NCBI RefSeq assembly: GCF_007896845.1
Contig: NZ_VOHS01000005.1
Span: forward strand, 124,001-188,000
Reading direction: 5' to 3'
DNA: 64,000 nucleotides
DNA from: Chitinophaga pinensis
GTDB taxonomy: Bacteria > Bacteroidota > Bacteroidia > Chitinophagales > Chitinophagaceae
Position numbers and translations under genes: made by a program. Of the stretch, positions 38,143 through 45,762 are shown one piece after another; position 1 is the first letter of the stretch; each line of letters opens with the position of its first letter. The notes under the pieces were generated by a model that saw nothing but the letters and a program-made list of their open reading frames with translations, was not told the DNA's origin and made no database searches.

Positions 38143-38337
38143 TCAATCTAATTTACCACTGGCCAACTGCTGTTTGTAAACAGCTTTCAGCACTTCAGTA
38201 CGACGCTTAACGGATGGTTTTGTGAAAGACTGACGTGACCTGAGTTGAAGCAGGATGCGGGCTTTCTCAAATTTCTTTTTATATTTTTTGAGCGCCTTGT
38301 CAATGTTTTCGCAATCTTTGGAATCGATGATCAACAT
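38143..38337 (-). CDS. rpsU: 30S ribosomal protein bS21
   Basis: 64 residues, basic, with the KALKKYKKKFEKARILLQLRSRQSFTKPSVKRRTEVLKA pattern of bS21. In Bacteroidota bS21 sits near the anti-SD of 16S rRNA and, in some members, autoregulates through an SD-bearing rpsU mRNA. Here the leader has only AAAAGG-like purines, no strong SD. A perfect promoter lies 30 bp upstream and a hairpin terminator follows. Confidence 0.96.
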   Translation of the reverse strand: MLIIDSKDCENIDKALKKYKKKFEKARILLQLRSRQSFTKPSVKRRTEVLKAVYKQQLASGKLD

Positions 38338-38364
38338 AATTAATAGCCTTTTTTTTCAGGAAGG

Positions 38365-38395
38365 CAAAAGTAAAACATTCTTTTTAATTATCAAA
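38365..38395 (-). promoter_or_regulatory. Promoter of rpsU (TTTG-N19-TACTTTTG)
   Basis: Coding-strand TTTG at 38392-38395 and TACTTTTG at 38365-38372, 19 bp apart. The implied start near 38358 gives a leader of about 20 nt. Confidence 0.8.
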
Positions 38396-38452
38396 ATAAT
38401 GTGAAAGCCACCCTGTCATACCCGTCTCCTCATTATTACTTAAATTAGCCCC

Positions 38453-39043
38453 ATGTTTACAGGAATAATAGAATCACTAGGAGAAGTAATAGCTACCAGG
38501 CAGGAAGGCAGCAATATGGTCATCACCATCCGCTCTTCCCTCGCGCCTGAACTGAAAATTGACCAGAGTGTGGCTCACAACGGTGTTTGTCTGACAGTCA
38601 CCCGCGTAGATAACGAGACATATGATATCGTTGCCGTAGCCGAAACCCTGATTAAAAGTAATATCGGCCAACTGACGCCCGGCCAGAAAGTCAATCTGGA
38701 AAGAGCCATGATCTTCAATGGCAGAATTGACGGCCACCTCGTACAAGGCCACGTCGATAGCACCGGTGAATGCGTGTCCGTAACACCGCAGAACGGTAGC
38801 TGGGAATTCCGCTTCCGCTACCCCGAACAGTTCGCCGGCCTCATCGTGGAAAAAGGCTCCATCTGCCTCAACGGTATCAGCCTGACCATATATAATGTGA
38901 CCAATACGGAATTCACCATCGCCGTGATTCCTTATACATACGAACACACAAATATCTCAGCCGTTCAACCCGGGCACACCATCAACCTGGAATTTGATAT
39001 TCTGGGTAAGTTCGTGGCCCGACAGCTTGCTGTCAGATCATAG
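38453..39043 (+). CDS. ribE: Riboflavin synthase, alpha subunit
   Basis: 196 residues, two lumazine-binding repeats (about 1-97 and 98-195), start MFTGIIE with the conserved N-terminal Phe. Signature segments are NGVCLTVTRV and, in the second repeat, GSICLNGISLTIYNV. It converts two 6,7-dimethyl-8-ribityllumazine molecules to riboflavin. No FMN riboswitch is visible in the 115-bp leader. The box TAAATTAG ends 4 nt before the ATG, resembling the leaderless arrangement seen at other genes here. The next gene starts 15 bp downstream. Confidence 0.96.
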   Translation: MFTGIIESLGEVIATRQEGSNMVITIRSSLAPELKIDQSVAHNGVCLTVTRVDNETYDIVAVAETLIKSNIGQLTPGQKVNLERAMIFNGRIDGHLVQGHVDSTGECVSVTPQNGSWEFRFRYPEQFAGLIVEKGSICLNGISLTIYNVTNTEFTIAVIPYTYEHTNISAVQPGHTINLEFDILGKFVARQLAVRS

Positions 39044-39058
39044 CTCAAACATCCACTT

Positions 39059-40063
39059 ATGCAATTAACCTCAGCCCTTGCCATCCGCCATCCGGTTATC
39101 ATGGCGCCCATGTTCCTCGTCAGTAATGAAAAAATGGTCCGGGCAGCCATGTACAGCGGGATCGCCGGTACCTTCCCCACCCTCAATTACCGGAAGGAAG
39201 GGGAACTAAAACAGGTACTCGGCCAGCTGAACCAATACCGGGCACAATTGCCCGCCGGACAAGGCACCTATGGCGTTAACCTGATCGTCCAGAAGACGAA
39301 TCCGCTCTATGCAAAACACCTGAAAGATTGTGTAGCAGCAGAAGTACCTTTTTATATTACCTCATTGGGCAATCCCCGGGAGGTAATCGCCGCCGCCCAT
39401 AGCTATGGCGCGAAAGTACTCTGCGATGTCACCAATATTCAGCATGCAGAAAAAGCGGCACAGGAGGGCTGTGATGGATTTATTGCAGTCTGCGTAGGCG
39501 CAGGTGGCCACGCCGGCCCCTACCCTATGCATATTCTCGTACCAGCCCTGCAAAAAGCCTTCCCGGATAAATTGCTGGTCGCCGCCGGTGGTATCGCTAC
39601 CGGACAACAACTCGCCAGTGCCATGGTACTCGGCGCACACGGCGCCTCCATCGGGACTCGTTTTATCGCCAGTGAAGAAGCCAGCGTAAGTGACGCTTAT
39701 AAAAATGCCATCCTCGACTACGGTATGGAAGATATTGTACTGACAGAACGCCTCTCAGGCACGCCCTGCAATGTCATCAACACACCGGCAGCCAAAAAAA
39801 TGGGCTATAAGCAGAATTGGCTGGAAAAACAGCTGAATAAAAATGCCAGTACCCGCAAATACTTTAAAATGCTGGTACAGTTAAAAGGCATGAAAAAGCT
39901 GGAACAGGCCATCAAACCGGGTAATTATCAACAATTATGGACCGCCGGCCAGAGCGTGGAAATGGTGGAAGATATCAGCCCGATTAGTGACATCGTTGCC
40001 CGGCTGGTACAGGAACTGGATGAAACACTGGAAAAAACCAGTCAGTTACTCACCCGGTCATAG
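39059..40063 (+). CDS. Nitronate monooxygenase (2-nitropropane dioxygenase family)
   Basis: 334 residues, FMN-dependent TIM barrel. Motifs: GVNLIVQKTNPLYAKHL, the catalytic-His segment GFIAVCVGAGGHAGPYP, the phosphate-binding VAAGGIATGQQLASAMVLGA, and GTRFIASEEA. It oxidises toxic nitronates, or may act on related substrates. Being 15 bp from ribE, it is probably cotranscribed and so linked to flavin supply. A strong bidirectional hairpin follows. Confidence 0.9.
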   Translation: MQLTSALAIRHPVIMAPMFLVSNEKMVRAAMYSGIAGTFPTLNYRKEGELKQVLGQLNQYRAQLPAGQGTYGVNLIVQKTNPLYAKHLKDCVAAEVPFYITSLGNPREVIAAAHSYGAKVLCDVTNIQHAEKAAQEGCDGFIAVCVGAGGHAGPYPMHILVPALQKAFPDKLLVAAGGIATGQQLASAMVLGAHGASIGTRFIASEEASVSDAYKNAILDYGMEDIVLTERLSGTPCNVINTPAAKKMGYKQNWLEKQLNKNASTRKYFKMLVQLKGMKKLEQAIKPGNYQQLWTAGQSVEMVEDISPISDIVARLVQELDETLEKTSQLLTRS

Positions 40064-40085
40064 TAAATAATAACTTATACACATG

Positions 40086-40126
40086 AAAAAGGGCTTGTCT
40101 ACCATTACAGCAGATAAGCCCTTTTT
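40086..40126. terminator. Terminator after nitronate monooxygenase gene
   Basis: 15-bp stem with one G-T pair (AAAAAGGGCTTGTCT), loop of 11 nt, T5 tail. It may also end the convergent SDR transcript. Confidence 0.88.
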
Positions 40127-40159
40127 CTTTATTATAATCTTTATCTCCGCTGCCACTCA

Positions 40160-41020
40160 TCAGGCAGTCACATCATCGTGATCTGTTCCTACAATCACAT
40201 CATGCCATGCCGTAATCTCCTGTTCAAAAGCAGCCGTTTTTTCCCTGAACCTTGCCAATGTATCACTACCTAATGGCAGATGCACCGGCGGCTTTTCTGT
40301 ATGACCGAGTTTAATAAATGCCTGCGCCAGCTTTGCCGGATCACCGGGCTGTTTCTTGTTGGCATGGGTCATCGCTGTGCGCATCTCTCCCACCGTAGCA
40401 GCATAATCAGCTATTTCATTACTGGTTCTGGTCAGAGAAGCTTCATCCAGAAATTCTGTCCTGAAGAAACCGGGCGCCACTACCGTGGCATGAATGCCCA
40501 ATGGCGCCAACTCCTTCGCCATAGCTTCTGTAATACCTTCTATCGCAAATTTTGTTGAACCATAGATGCCCCATCCCGTAAAACCGGACAGTCCACCGAT
40601 AGAAGAGACATTAATCACATGACCGGCACCCTGCGTCCTCATATAAGGCAATATTGCACGGGTAACATTCAACGTACCAAATACATTCACTTCATAATTC
40701 TGTTTTACCTCGGCAGCTGTTCCTTCTTCGACGCCTGCCAGCAAACCGTAACCTGCATTATTGACCAATATATCTATACGTCCAAAGACCTCAATCGCTT
40801 CTGCCGCGGCTTTACGTACCTGTTCTTCATTCGTCACATCCATCACTACCACTGCCAGATCCGGATGATTGCCCAGCTGTGCTTTCAAATCCTCCGGTTT
40901 GCTACGTACAGTACCCACCAGTTTATCTCCGGCCGCAAGCACCGCCTTTGATATTTCCAAACCAAAACCTCTGGATGCACCAGTTATAAACCAAACTTTC
41001 TGTGTTTTTGTGTTTTTCAT
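40160..41020 (-). CDS. Classical short-chain dehydrogenase/reductase
   Basis: 286 residues from the ATG at 41020; an in-frame TTG at 41044 is less likely. The cofactor motif TGASRGFG, the structural NNAGYG, the catalytic Ser of VINVSSIGG and the YGSTK tetrad are all present. It is an NAD(P)-dependent oxidoreductase, substrate unknown. It lies 82 bp downstream of the AraC-type regulator on the same strand, which suggests that the regulator controls it. Confidence 0.88.
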   Translation of the reverse strand: MKNTKTQKVWFITGASRGFGLEISKAVLAAGDKLVGTVRSKPEDLKAQLGNHPDLAVVVMDVTNEEQVRKAAAEAIEVFGRIDILVNNAGYGLLAGVEEGTAAEVKQNYEVNVFGTLNVTRAILPYMRTQGAGHVINVSSIGGLSGFTGWGIYGSTKFAIEGITEAMAKELAPLGIHATVVAPGFFRTEFLDEASLTRTSNEIADYAATVGEMRTAMTHANKKQPGDPAKLAQAFIKLGHTEKPPVHLPLGSDTLARFREKTAAFEQEITAWHDVIVGTDHDDVTA

Positions 41021-41101
41021 TTTGTGTCTGTTTTTGTGATACAAAGATGAAAAGAAGCCATGGGCTGGCTGTTAGCAATAACACTGAAAGTATTATGAAT
41101 T

Positions 41102-42025
41102 TCAAAGATGATAGTTCTTCCTGAATTCAGCGGGTGTCAGACCGGTATTCTTCTTAAAGAAAGCGTTGAAGTTGGGTTGCTCCGCAAATCCAATACTATA
41201 GCCGATCTCCTGCAATGACCAGTCGGTCTGCAGTAACAATACCTTGGTTTCGTCCAGTAATCTGTTTTTGATATGAGTGCTCACATTCTGCCCTGTATGC
41301 TTCTTTAACAAGGCATTCAGGTGATTAGGATGCACAGAAAGACCAGCAGCAAATTCTTTGGCAGTCCTGATCCTTATCGGATTTTCCCTGTTAATGCCAC
41401 CAGTTTCCTCTTCCAGCAATCTGAAAAAGTCATGCACATGACGATATTCATCGGAGACCGTGTCTGGTGGTGGGAAACTGGCTCTCTTCACACTCTCCAC
41501 CATAATCAATTGCAGGTAAGCCTGCAGCGAATCACCGCTTAATTTACTACCTGCCAGTTCTTCCTCTTTCATTCTGTCAAAAAGCTGTTCCAGCACCGGA
41601 ACATCTGTTGCCGCAATACGGATTACACTCTTCGACTTATCAGTAAACAGACTAAATTTATCCATACCCGCTTTCAGCATGGGAAATTCAGCCAGAAAAG
41701 AGCGCCTGAACAGGCAATAATACCCTCCGGATTCCTCTGAAAGGTTCCGCCAGGAAATAATATCATTCGGATGTATAAACAAAATAGACGGCTCATCCAG
41801 ATAATAGGTATTCAGGCCCATCGTAAACACACCTGCGCCCTTTGTCGTAAAAAGGATCTTGTAAAAATCCCGGCGGTTAGGAGAAAGATAATTCCGGCAT
41901 TCATGTATCTCCCGGTTGAATACCCGGATGCTCCAGTCCTCAAAATATTCTCTGAATACGGGGATAAGATCGGGAAGATCTCTCAATGTATCGATCGTGC
42001 GGCTGTCCAGTGTCTGAGATGACAT
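41102..42025 (-). CDS. AraC family transcriptional regulator
   Basis: 307 residues. An N-terminal cupin-like ligand domain (about 30-165) is followed by the C-terminal double helix-turn-helix (about 215-300): AAGLSVHPNHLNALLKKHTG and WSLQEIGYSIGFAEQPNFNAFFKKNTGLTPAEFRK. It probably activates the downstream SDR gene. It is divergent from the DinB-like gene, with the ATG at 42025 and the plus gene's true start at 42149, leaving a 123-bp control region. Confidence 0.9.
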   Translation of the reverse strand: MSSQTLDSRTIDTLRDLPDLIPVFREYFEDWSIRVFNREIHECRNYLSPNRRDFYKILFTTKGAGVFTMGLNTYYLDEPSILFIHPNDIISWRNLSEESGGYYCLFRRSFLAEFPMLKAGMDKFSLFTDKSKSVIRIAATDVPVLEQLFDRMKEEELAGSKLSGDSLQAYLQLIMVESVKRASFPPPDTVSDEYRHVHDFFRLLEEETGGINRENPIRIRTAKEFAAGLSVHPNHLNALLKKHTGQNVSTHIKNRLLDETKVLLLQTDWSLQEIGYSIGFAEQPNFNAFFKKNTGLTPAEFRKNYHL

Positions 42026-42148
42026 AACTATATGGTGTTGAATACGAATTTACGCTGTTTGTCACAAATACCCCCTATAATTGGCTGCTTTACCGACCCG
42101 TTCCTGCGGACGAATGACCTACCTTGGACTACACCAATACTATTAACG

Positions 42149-42643
42149 ATGGAAGTACAAACAGTTAGCAGCAGAACCTATGGCTTCATGGTATTGTATG
42201 ACATGCATACTACGTTTTTCTCCAAAGTCATCGTGGATATTTCTGAAAAAGATGCCGGCGAACGTTTAGGTACAAAAGCCAACCATATGGCATGGCTGGC
42301 GGGCAGTCTTGTACAGGAAAGATTTGAACTGGCGAAATCTTTCGGCATAGATAAGCAACAACAGGCCTATGAATTATTCAAAGATCATAAGGGGATACAG
42401 GAAGGAGTACAATATCCCTCTTTGCAAACACTTGAGCAGGACTGGAAGATCATCTCTCCTTTGCTGAGAAAAGCACTGCTGGAAGCTGATGATGAGAAAC
42501 TGGATGAGCCTTTTGAAATGCCGGGTATGAAAATGACCCTATTGGAACTCATTTCGTTCCAGATTTACCGGGAAGCAAATTGTATCGGACAACTGGCCCT
42601 GTGGAGAAGATTGTTGGGCTACGATGCCATGAAGTATATGTAA
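42149..42643 (+). CDS. DinB superfamily protein
   Basis: 164 residues from the ATG at 42149; the frame is open back to 42032, but the extra N-terminus is unconserved and lies in the shared promoter region. Four-helix bundle features: HTTFFSKVIVDISEKDAGERLG, GTKANHMAWLAGSLVQER with a metal-type His, and FQIYREANCIGQLALWRRLLG. DinB/YfiT-like proteins bind metal ions or transfer thiols (bacillithiol transferase relatives). The expected third His at the end of the last helix is not obvious, so metal binding may be partial. A terminator follows. Confidence 0.75.
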   Translation: MEVQTVSSRTYGFMVLYDMHTTFFSKVIVDISEKDAGERLGTKANHMAWLAGSLVQERFELAKSFGIDKQQQAYELFKDHKGIQEGVQYPSLQTLEQDWKIISPLLRKALLEADDEKLDEPFEMPGMKMTLLELISFQIYREANCIGQLALWRRLLGYDAMKYM

Positions 42644-42671
42644 ACCGCCTCCGCCATTCTGATTATATAAT

Positions 42672-42700
42672 AAAAAAGGCTCCTTACGGAGCCCTTTTTT
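42672..42700. terminator. Terminator between dinB-like and azoR
   Basis: GGCTCC/GGAGCC stem with TTAC loop, A6 and T6 flanks, serving both convergent genes. Confidence 0.88.
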
Positions 42701-42718
42701 ATTATGCAGTGAAAGTAT

Positions 42719-43321
42719 TTATGCAATTACAACCTGCTCCAATCCTTTCTGTACCGCAGTTTCCTGTAAACCTGGAATACTACAACCTTCTGCTCTCACC
42801 AGCTGCACATCTGTCAATCCGATGAAACCCAGCATACCCAGCAAATATGGAGAAGCAAAATCAAATGCCTGTGCAGGTCCTTCAGAATAAACACCGCCTG
42901 AAGCCAGCGCGATATATACCTTTTTATCCTTTAACAGACCTTCAGGTTTACCTGTGGCATAAGAGAATGTTCTGCCTGCACGTACCACGTGATCCAGCCA
43001 TGCTTTCAGCGTAGACGGAATATGGAAATTATACAGCGCTACTCCCAATATGATGATATCCGCTTCTTCCACTTCTTTAATAGCTGCTTCTGATAATTTG
43101 TCCGCTATAGCGGCTGCTTCTGCTGTAGCATCTCCCGCACCACGGAATGCCAGTAAATGTGATGCATCAAAATGGCCCAAAGGATCTTTTGCAAGGTCTT
43201 TCACGGTCACTGTGCTACCCGGATAACGTTCCTGTAACTGAGCAATAATGCCATCTGCCAGCTGTGTACTCTTAGACGCAGCACCACTCACACTGGATAC
43301 AACTTTCAATATCTTTTTCAT
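42719..43321 (-). CDS. azoR: FMN-dependent NADH:azoreductase/quinone reductase
   Basis: 200 residues, flavodoxin-like. MKKILKVVSSVSGAASKSTQLAD is the FMN phosphate loop and ALYNFHIPSTLKAWLDHVVRAGRTFSY the AzoR signature (P-x-Y-N-F-x-I-P-type). It performs two-electron reduction of quinones and azo dyes, limiting redox cycling. It lies 10 bp after the DoxX gene and shares a promoter region with the divergent HxlR regulator, as in YodB-regulated azoR systems. Confidence 0.92.
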   Translation of the reverse strand: MKKILKVVSSVSGAASKSTQLADGIIAQLQERYPGSTVTVKDLAKDPLGHFDASHLLAFRGAGDATAEAAAIADKLSEAAIKEVEEADIIILGVALYNFHIPSTLKAWLDHVVRAGRTFSYATGKPEGLLKDKKVYIALASGGVYSEGPAQAFDFASPYLLGMLGFIGLTDVQLVRAEGCSIPGLQETAVQKGLEQVVIA

Positions 43322-43331
43322 ACGATTATTT

Positions 43332-43694
43332 TTATTTTTTGAGCTTATGATAAGTAAAATAAGAGGCGGCCAGTATTCCGAGGAATACCACCGGTACTAC
43401 CGGATTAGGCATCGGATCGCCGGAAGCTGCATGTGCAATAGCGGCCGATACAAACGTGAAGGCAAAGCCTGCATACGTCCATTCTTTCAGGCGGCCATGC
43501 ACAAGCGGAAGTACTAAAAGCACCACTCCGATCAGCTTGGCGATCGCCAGTTCAATCCTGAAATACGCGGGATACCCAATATGCCGGAAAGCCTGATCCA
43601 TTTCTGGTTTTGTCAAATAGGCATAGGCGGAATAGGTCATCATTAACGCAATAATTGCGGTGGTGGCCCAATAAGTAACTTTGATTGCTTTCAT
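43332..43694 (-). CDS. DoxX family membrane protein
   Basis: 120 residues, four membrane helices (about 8-26, 46-66, 73-90, 97-114). The ends resemble DoxX-like/DUF4499 proteins, with HIGYPAYFRIELAIAKLIGVVLL. DoxX proteins associate with redox enzymes and thiol stress, though their activity is unclear. First gene of the doxX-azoR unit. Its -7-like box (TAGTTTTG, 43713-43720) lies 19 bp upstream and overlaps the operator region of HxlR. Confidence 0.85.
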   Translation of the reverse strand: MKAIKVTYWATTAIIALMMTYSAYAYLTKPEMDQAFRHIGYPAYFRIELAIAKLIGVVLLVLPLVHGRLKEWTYAGFAFTFVSAAIAHAASGDPMPNPVVPVVFLGILAASYFTYHKLKK

Positions 43695-43731
43695 CTAAAA
43701 AAATTGATGAAGCAAAACTATTCACAATTGC

Positions 43732-43768
43732 TAGTAAATAGTTAGTAGTATACTAAAGGTTAGTAGTA
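43732..43768. promoter_or_regulatory. Candidate HxlR operator
   Basis: Contains the 10-bp palindrome TAGTATACTA (43746-43755) and two direct repeats TTAGTAGTA (starting at 43742 and 43760, 18 bp apart). Located in the 104-bp divergent region, over the -33 area of the doxX-azoR promoter. Operator identity is inferred from position and symmetry. Confidence 0.55.
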
Positions 43769-43798
43769 ACCTGTTGGATAGTTATTTACCTTCGGGAA

Positions 43799-44194
43799 AT
43801 GGAAACACAGGTAGCTGAAAAAGTAAAAAGAAGTGCGAAAGAGTGCTCCGCCAGATTATCAGCCATTCATGACGCCCTTTACGCCATTGGTGGTAAATGG
43901 AAGCTGAAGATCATCATCGTGCTTCGCGAAGACGGTAATAAAAGGTTCAATGAACTGCAGCGTGCGGTATCCGGTATCTCTGCAAGAGTACTGTCTAACG
44001 AACTGCGTGAGCTGGAATTAAACGGCTTTGTCAGGAGAAAGGTATATGAAGGACGTCCTGTAGTGGTGGAATATGAACTGACAGAATATAGCGATACACT
44101 TGGTGCAGTATTACATTCACTGAATGACTGGGGTACGATGCATAGAGAAAAGATCCGCAAGGAAATGTCGTCCTCACATACCCCTGATCTCTGA
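43799..44194 (+). CDS. HxlR-type winged-helix redox-sensing regulator
   Basis: 131 residues. HxlR fold (about 20-115): ALYAIGGKWKLKIIIVLREDGNKRFNELQRAVSGISARVLSNELRELELNGFV then the wing KVYEGRPVVVEYELTE. The only Cys is Cys16, near the N-terminus. YodB, QsrR and HypR, quinone/diamide sensors of this family, likewise use an N-terminal Cys. Its gene faces a DoxX-azoreductase unit, so it is probably their repressor. TACCTTCG ends 4 nt before the ATG. Confidence 0.9.
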   Translation: METQVAEKVKRSAKECSARLSAIHDALYAIGGKWKLKIIIVLREDGNKRFNELQRAVSGISARVLSNELRELELNGFVRRKVYEGRPVVVEYELTEYSDTLGAVLHSLNDWGTMHREKIRKEMSSSHTPDL

Positions 44195-44225
44195 TCAGGA
44201 ATCAGGACTTTGCCGCAATAAGAGG

Positions 44226-44633
44226 TTAACGGGACATATACTGATCGTCCCGCTGAGCATATCTTATGCGTAAAAATGTGTACTTGATTGAAAGCAGCAA
44301 TAACATCATTACCGGATTCCACAAATCAGTCATTGCAGCATCCGGTTTATCCAGAAATGGGTGGATGAATAATACAAGCAGCATACTTGCAGCGTAAATC
44401 AGCACATCAATACCCAGATGCAGCACCCATATGCGGTTGGACTCTCTTTTTACAGAGTTGAAAGTCTTCTTATTTCCCCAGAAAAAACCAAGCGTACCAA
44501 ACAGCATAAACATGATCAATATCCACGAACGCTCACTGAGATTATCGCGATAAACACCATGCCCTATAGTGCCGGCAAGCAGCCTGATGTAAGGCACCGT
44601 AAACAGATTAATCAATGTAAAAAGGTAATACAA
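44226..44633 (-). CDS. Small integral membrane protein of unknown function
   Basis: 135 residues with four probable membrane helices (about 3-25, 38-56, 72-92, 105-120). A basic loop GNKKTFNSVKRESNR lies between helices 2 and 3. I do not recognise the family. Convergent with the HxlR gene (stop-to-stop gap of 31 bp). The only upstream neighbour is a 450-bp interval. Confidence 0.6.
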   Translation of the reverse strand: MYYLFTLINLFTVPYIRLLAGTIGHGVYRDNLSERSWILIMFMLFGTLGFFWGNKKTFNSVKRESNRIWVLHLGIDVLIYAASMLLVLFIHPFLDKPDAAMTDLWNPVMMLLLLSIKYTFLRIRYAQRDDQYMSR

Positions 44634-45084
44634 TATAACACGCGGGAAAGATACGCGGGAGTGCTTTTAATGTATTGAAGTTGTTTTGACATAAGGGGAA
44701 TATTTCTTACAACGAATGGTTCCCTAATTTAACATTTTTTTATGGCATCGCTTGCTGTTTTTTCACTACTGAACGCCCCTACATTCCATTGCCCTTCATT
44801 AGTCACTCCCAGCCTTATTCCCCGTAATTGACCTGCCCGGAACGTGGACCTGACGTGGACTTGATCTGCTGCAGATAAATAGCATATTGCGTACAAAGTG
44901 GACATATACCCCTACTTGTCAATCATTTACAGATCGAGTGAAAACAAATACCTGCAATATATCATTCGAACAACTTTTCCACATTCCAATATAGCTGTTT
45001 TTTCAGTTCAGCAATGATCCCGCAGCTATTACATCGCACTGTTAATATCTGTTAAGAATTAATAATAGCCCGCTCTACTTGTAA
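44634..45084. other. Intergenic region with no recognised gene
   Basis: About 450 bp without convincing coding potential. One direct repeat ACGTGGAC (44842-44849 and 44853-44860, 11-bp step) could be a binding site for a regulator of the divergent genes. No ncRNA structure was recognised. Confidence 0.5.
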
Positions 45085-45762
45085 ATGTGGAATGATTTTT
45101 TCAGCTTTCAGGTAAAAAACAAATTGAAAGCTTTCTTAATCATTGCGCTGTTATTCCTATTCACACCAACACAGGCGCAACAAAACAATATCAGCAGCAT
45201 CAAAGCCAGTTATGATCCGGGCGCGATTGCAGAGCTATATGACCGTATACCACTAGGTCTCGAATTTAAATATGAAAACGGACAAACAAGAAAAACAGAA
45301 GGATATTTACAAGGGCCTTACCGATGGAGAAATATCAAAATAAGCAGCTCCAATGGGAGTATACAGAATGGTTATCTGTTAGTCAACAGGCAACAGCTGG
45401 CCAGTCAGCAGTATATCATCGAACTGACCATTTCCGTTCCGGAGTCAGCCACACCTATCACTACGAAACTCGAACTTCCTCACCTGACAGGTATCCGTTT
45501 TAATCATTATGCAGATAGTCTGAAAAGAGGCTTCCGCTTTTATCTGAATGTGGAAGGTACTTTCACGAGTGGAAAGGTGTATCCGCTGGATACAGCCACG
45601 ATAAAATTTGAAACAAATGCAGGGAAACTATTGGGTCAGGACCTGCTGTTAAACAGTAATGATGGTACTACCCGTTCCATTACTGTTACAGCTGTCAATA
45701 AAAACGATCCCGGTATGTCTGTCACCAGTACCATACCCGTCAAACAATTATCAGATCAATGA
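45085..45762 (+). CDS. Hypothetical secreted protein
   Basis: 225 residues. The hydrophobic signal segment KAFLIIALLFLFTPTQAQ begins after a polar 14-residue N-tail, so an internal start is possible. The mature part is beta-rich and polar: GLEFKYENGQTRKTEGYL, HLTGIRFNHYADSLKRGFRFYLN. No domain recognised. Its stop codon overlaps the 3' end of the convergent DUF58 gene by 12 bp. Transcriptionally separate from the MoxR module. Confidence 0.65.
   Translation: MWNDFFSFQVKNKLKAFLIIALLFLFTPTQAQQNNISSIKASYDPGAIAELYDRIPLGLEFKYENGQTRKTEGYLQGPYRWRNIKISSSNGSIQNGYLLVNRQQLASQQYIIELTISVPESATPITTKLELPHLTGIRFNHYADSLKRGFRFYLNVEGTFTSGKVYPLDTATIKFETNAGKLLGQDLLLNSNDGTTRSITVTAVNKNDPGMSVTSTIPVKQLSDQ

Noticed and set aside
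38338-38452. FMN riboswitch upstream of ribE
   Set aside because: The 115-bp leader lacks the conserved RFN elements and holds only the rpsU promoter and an AT-rich stretch.
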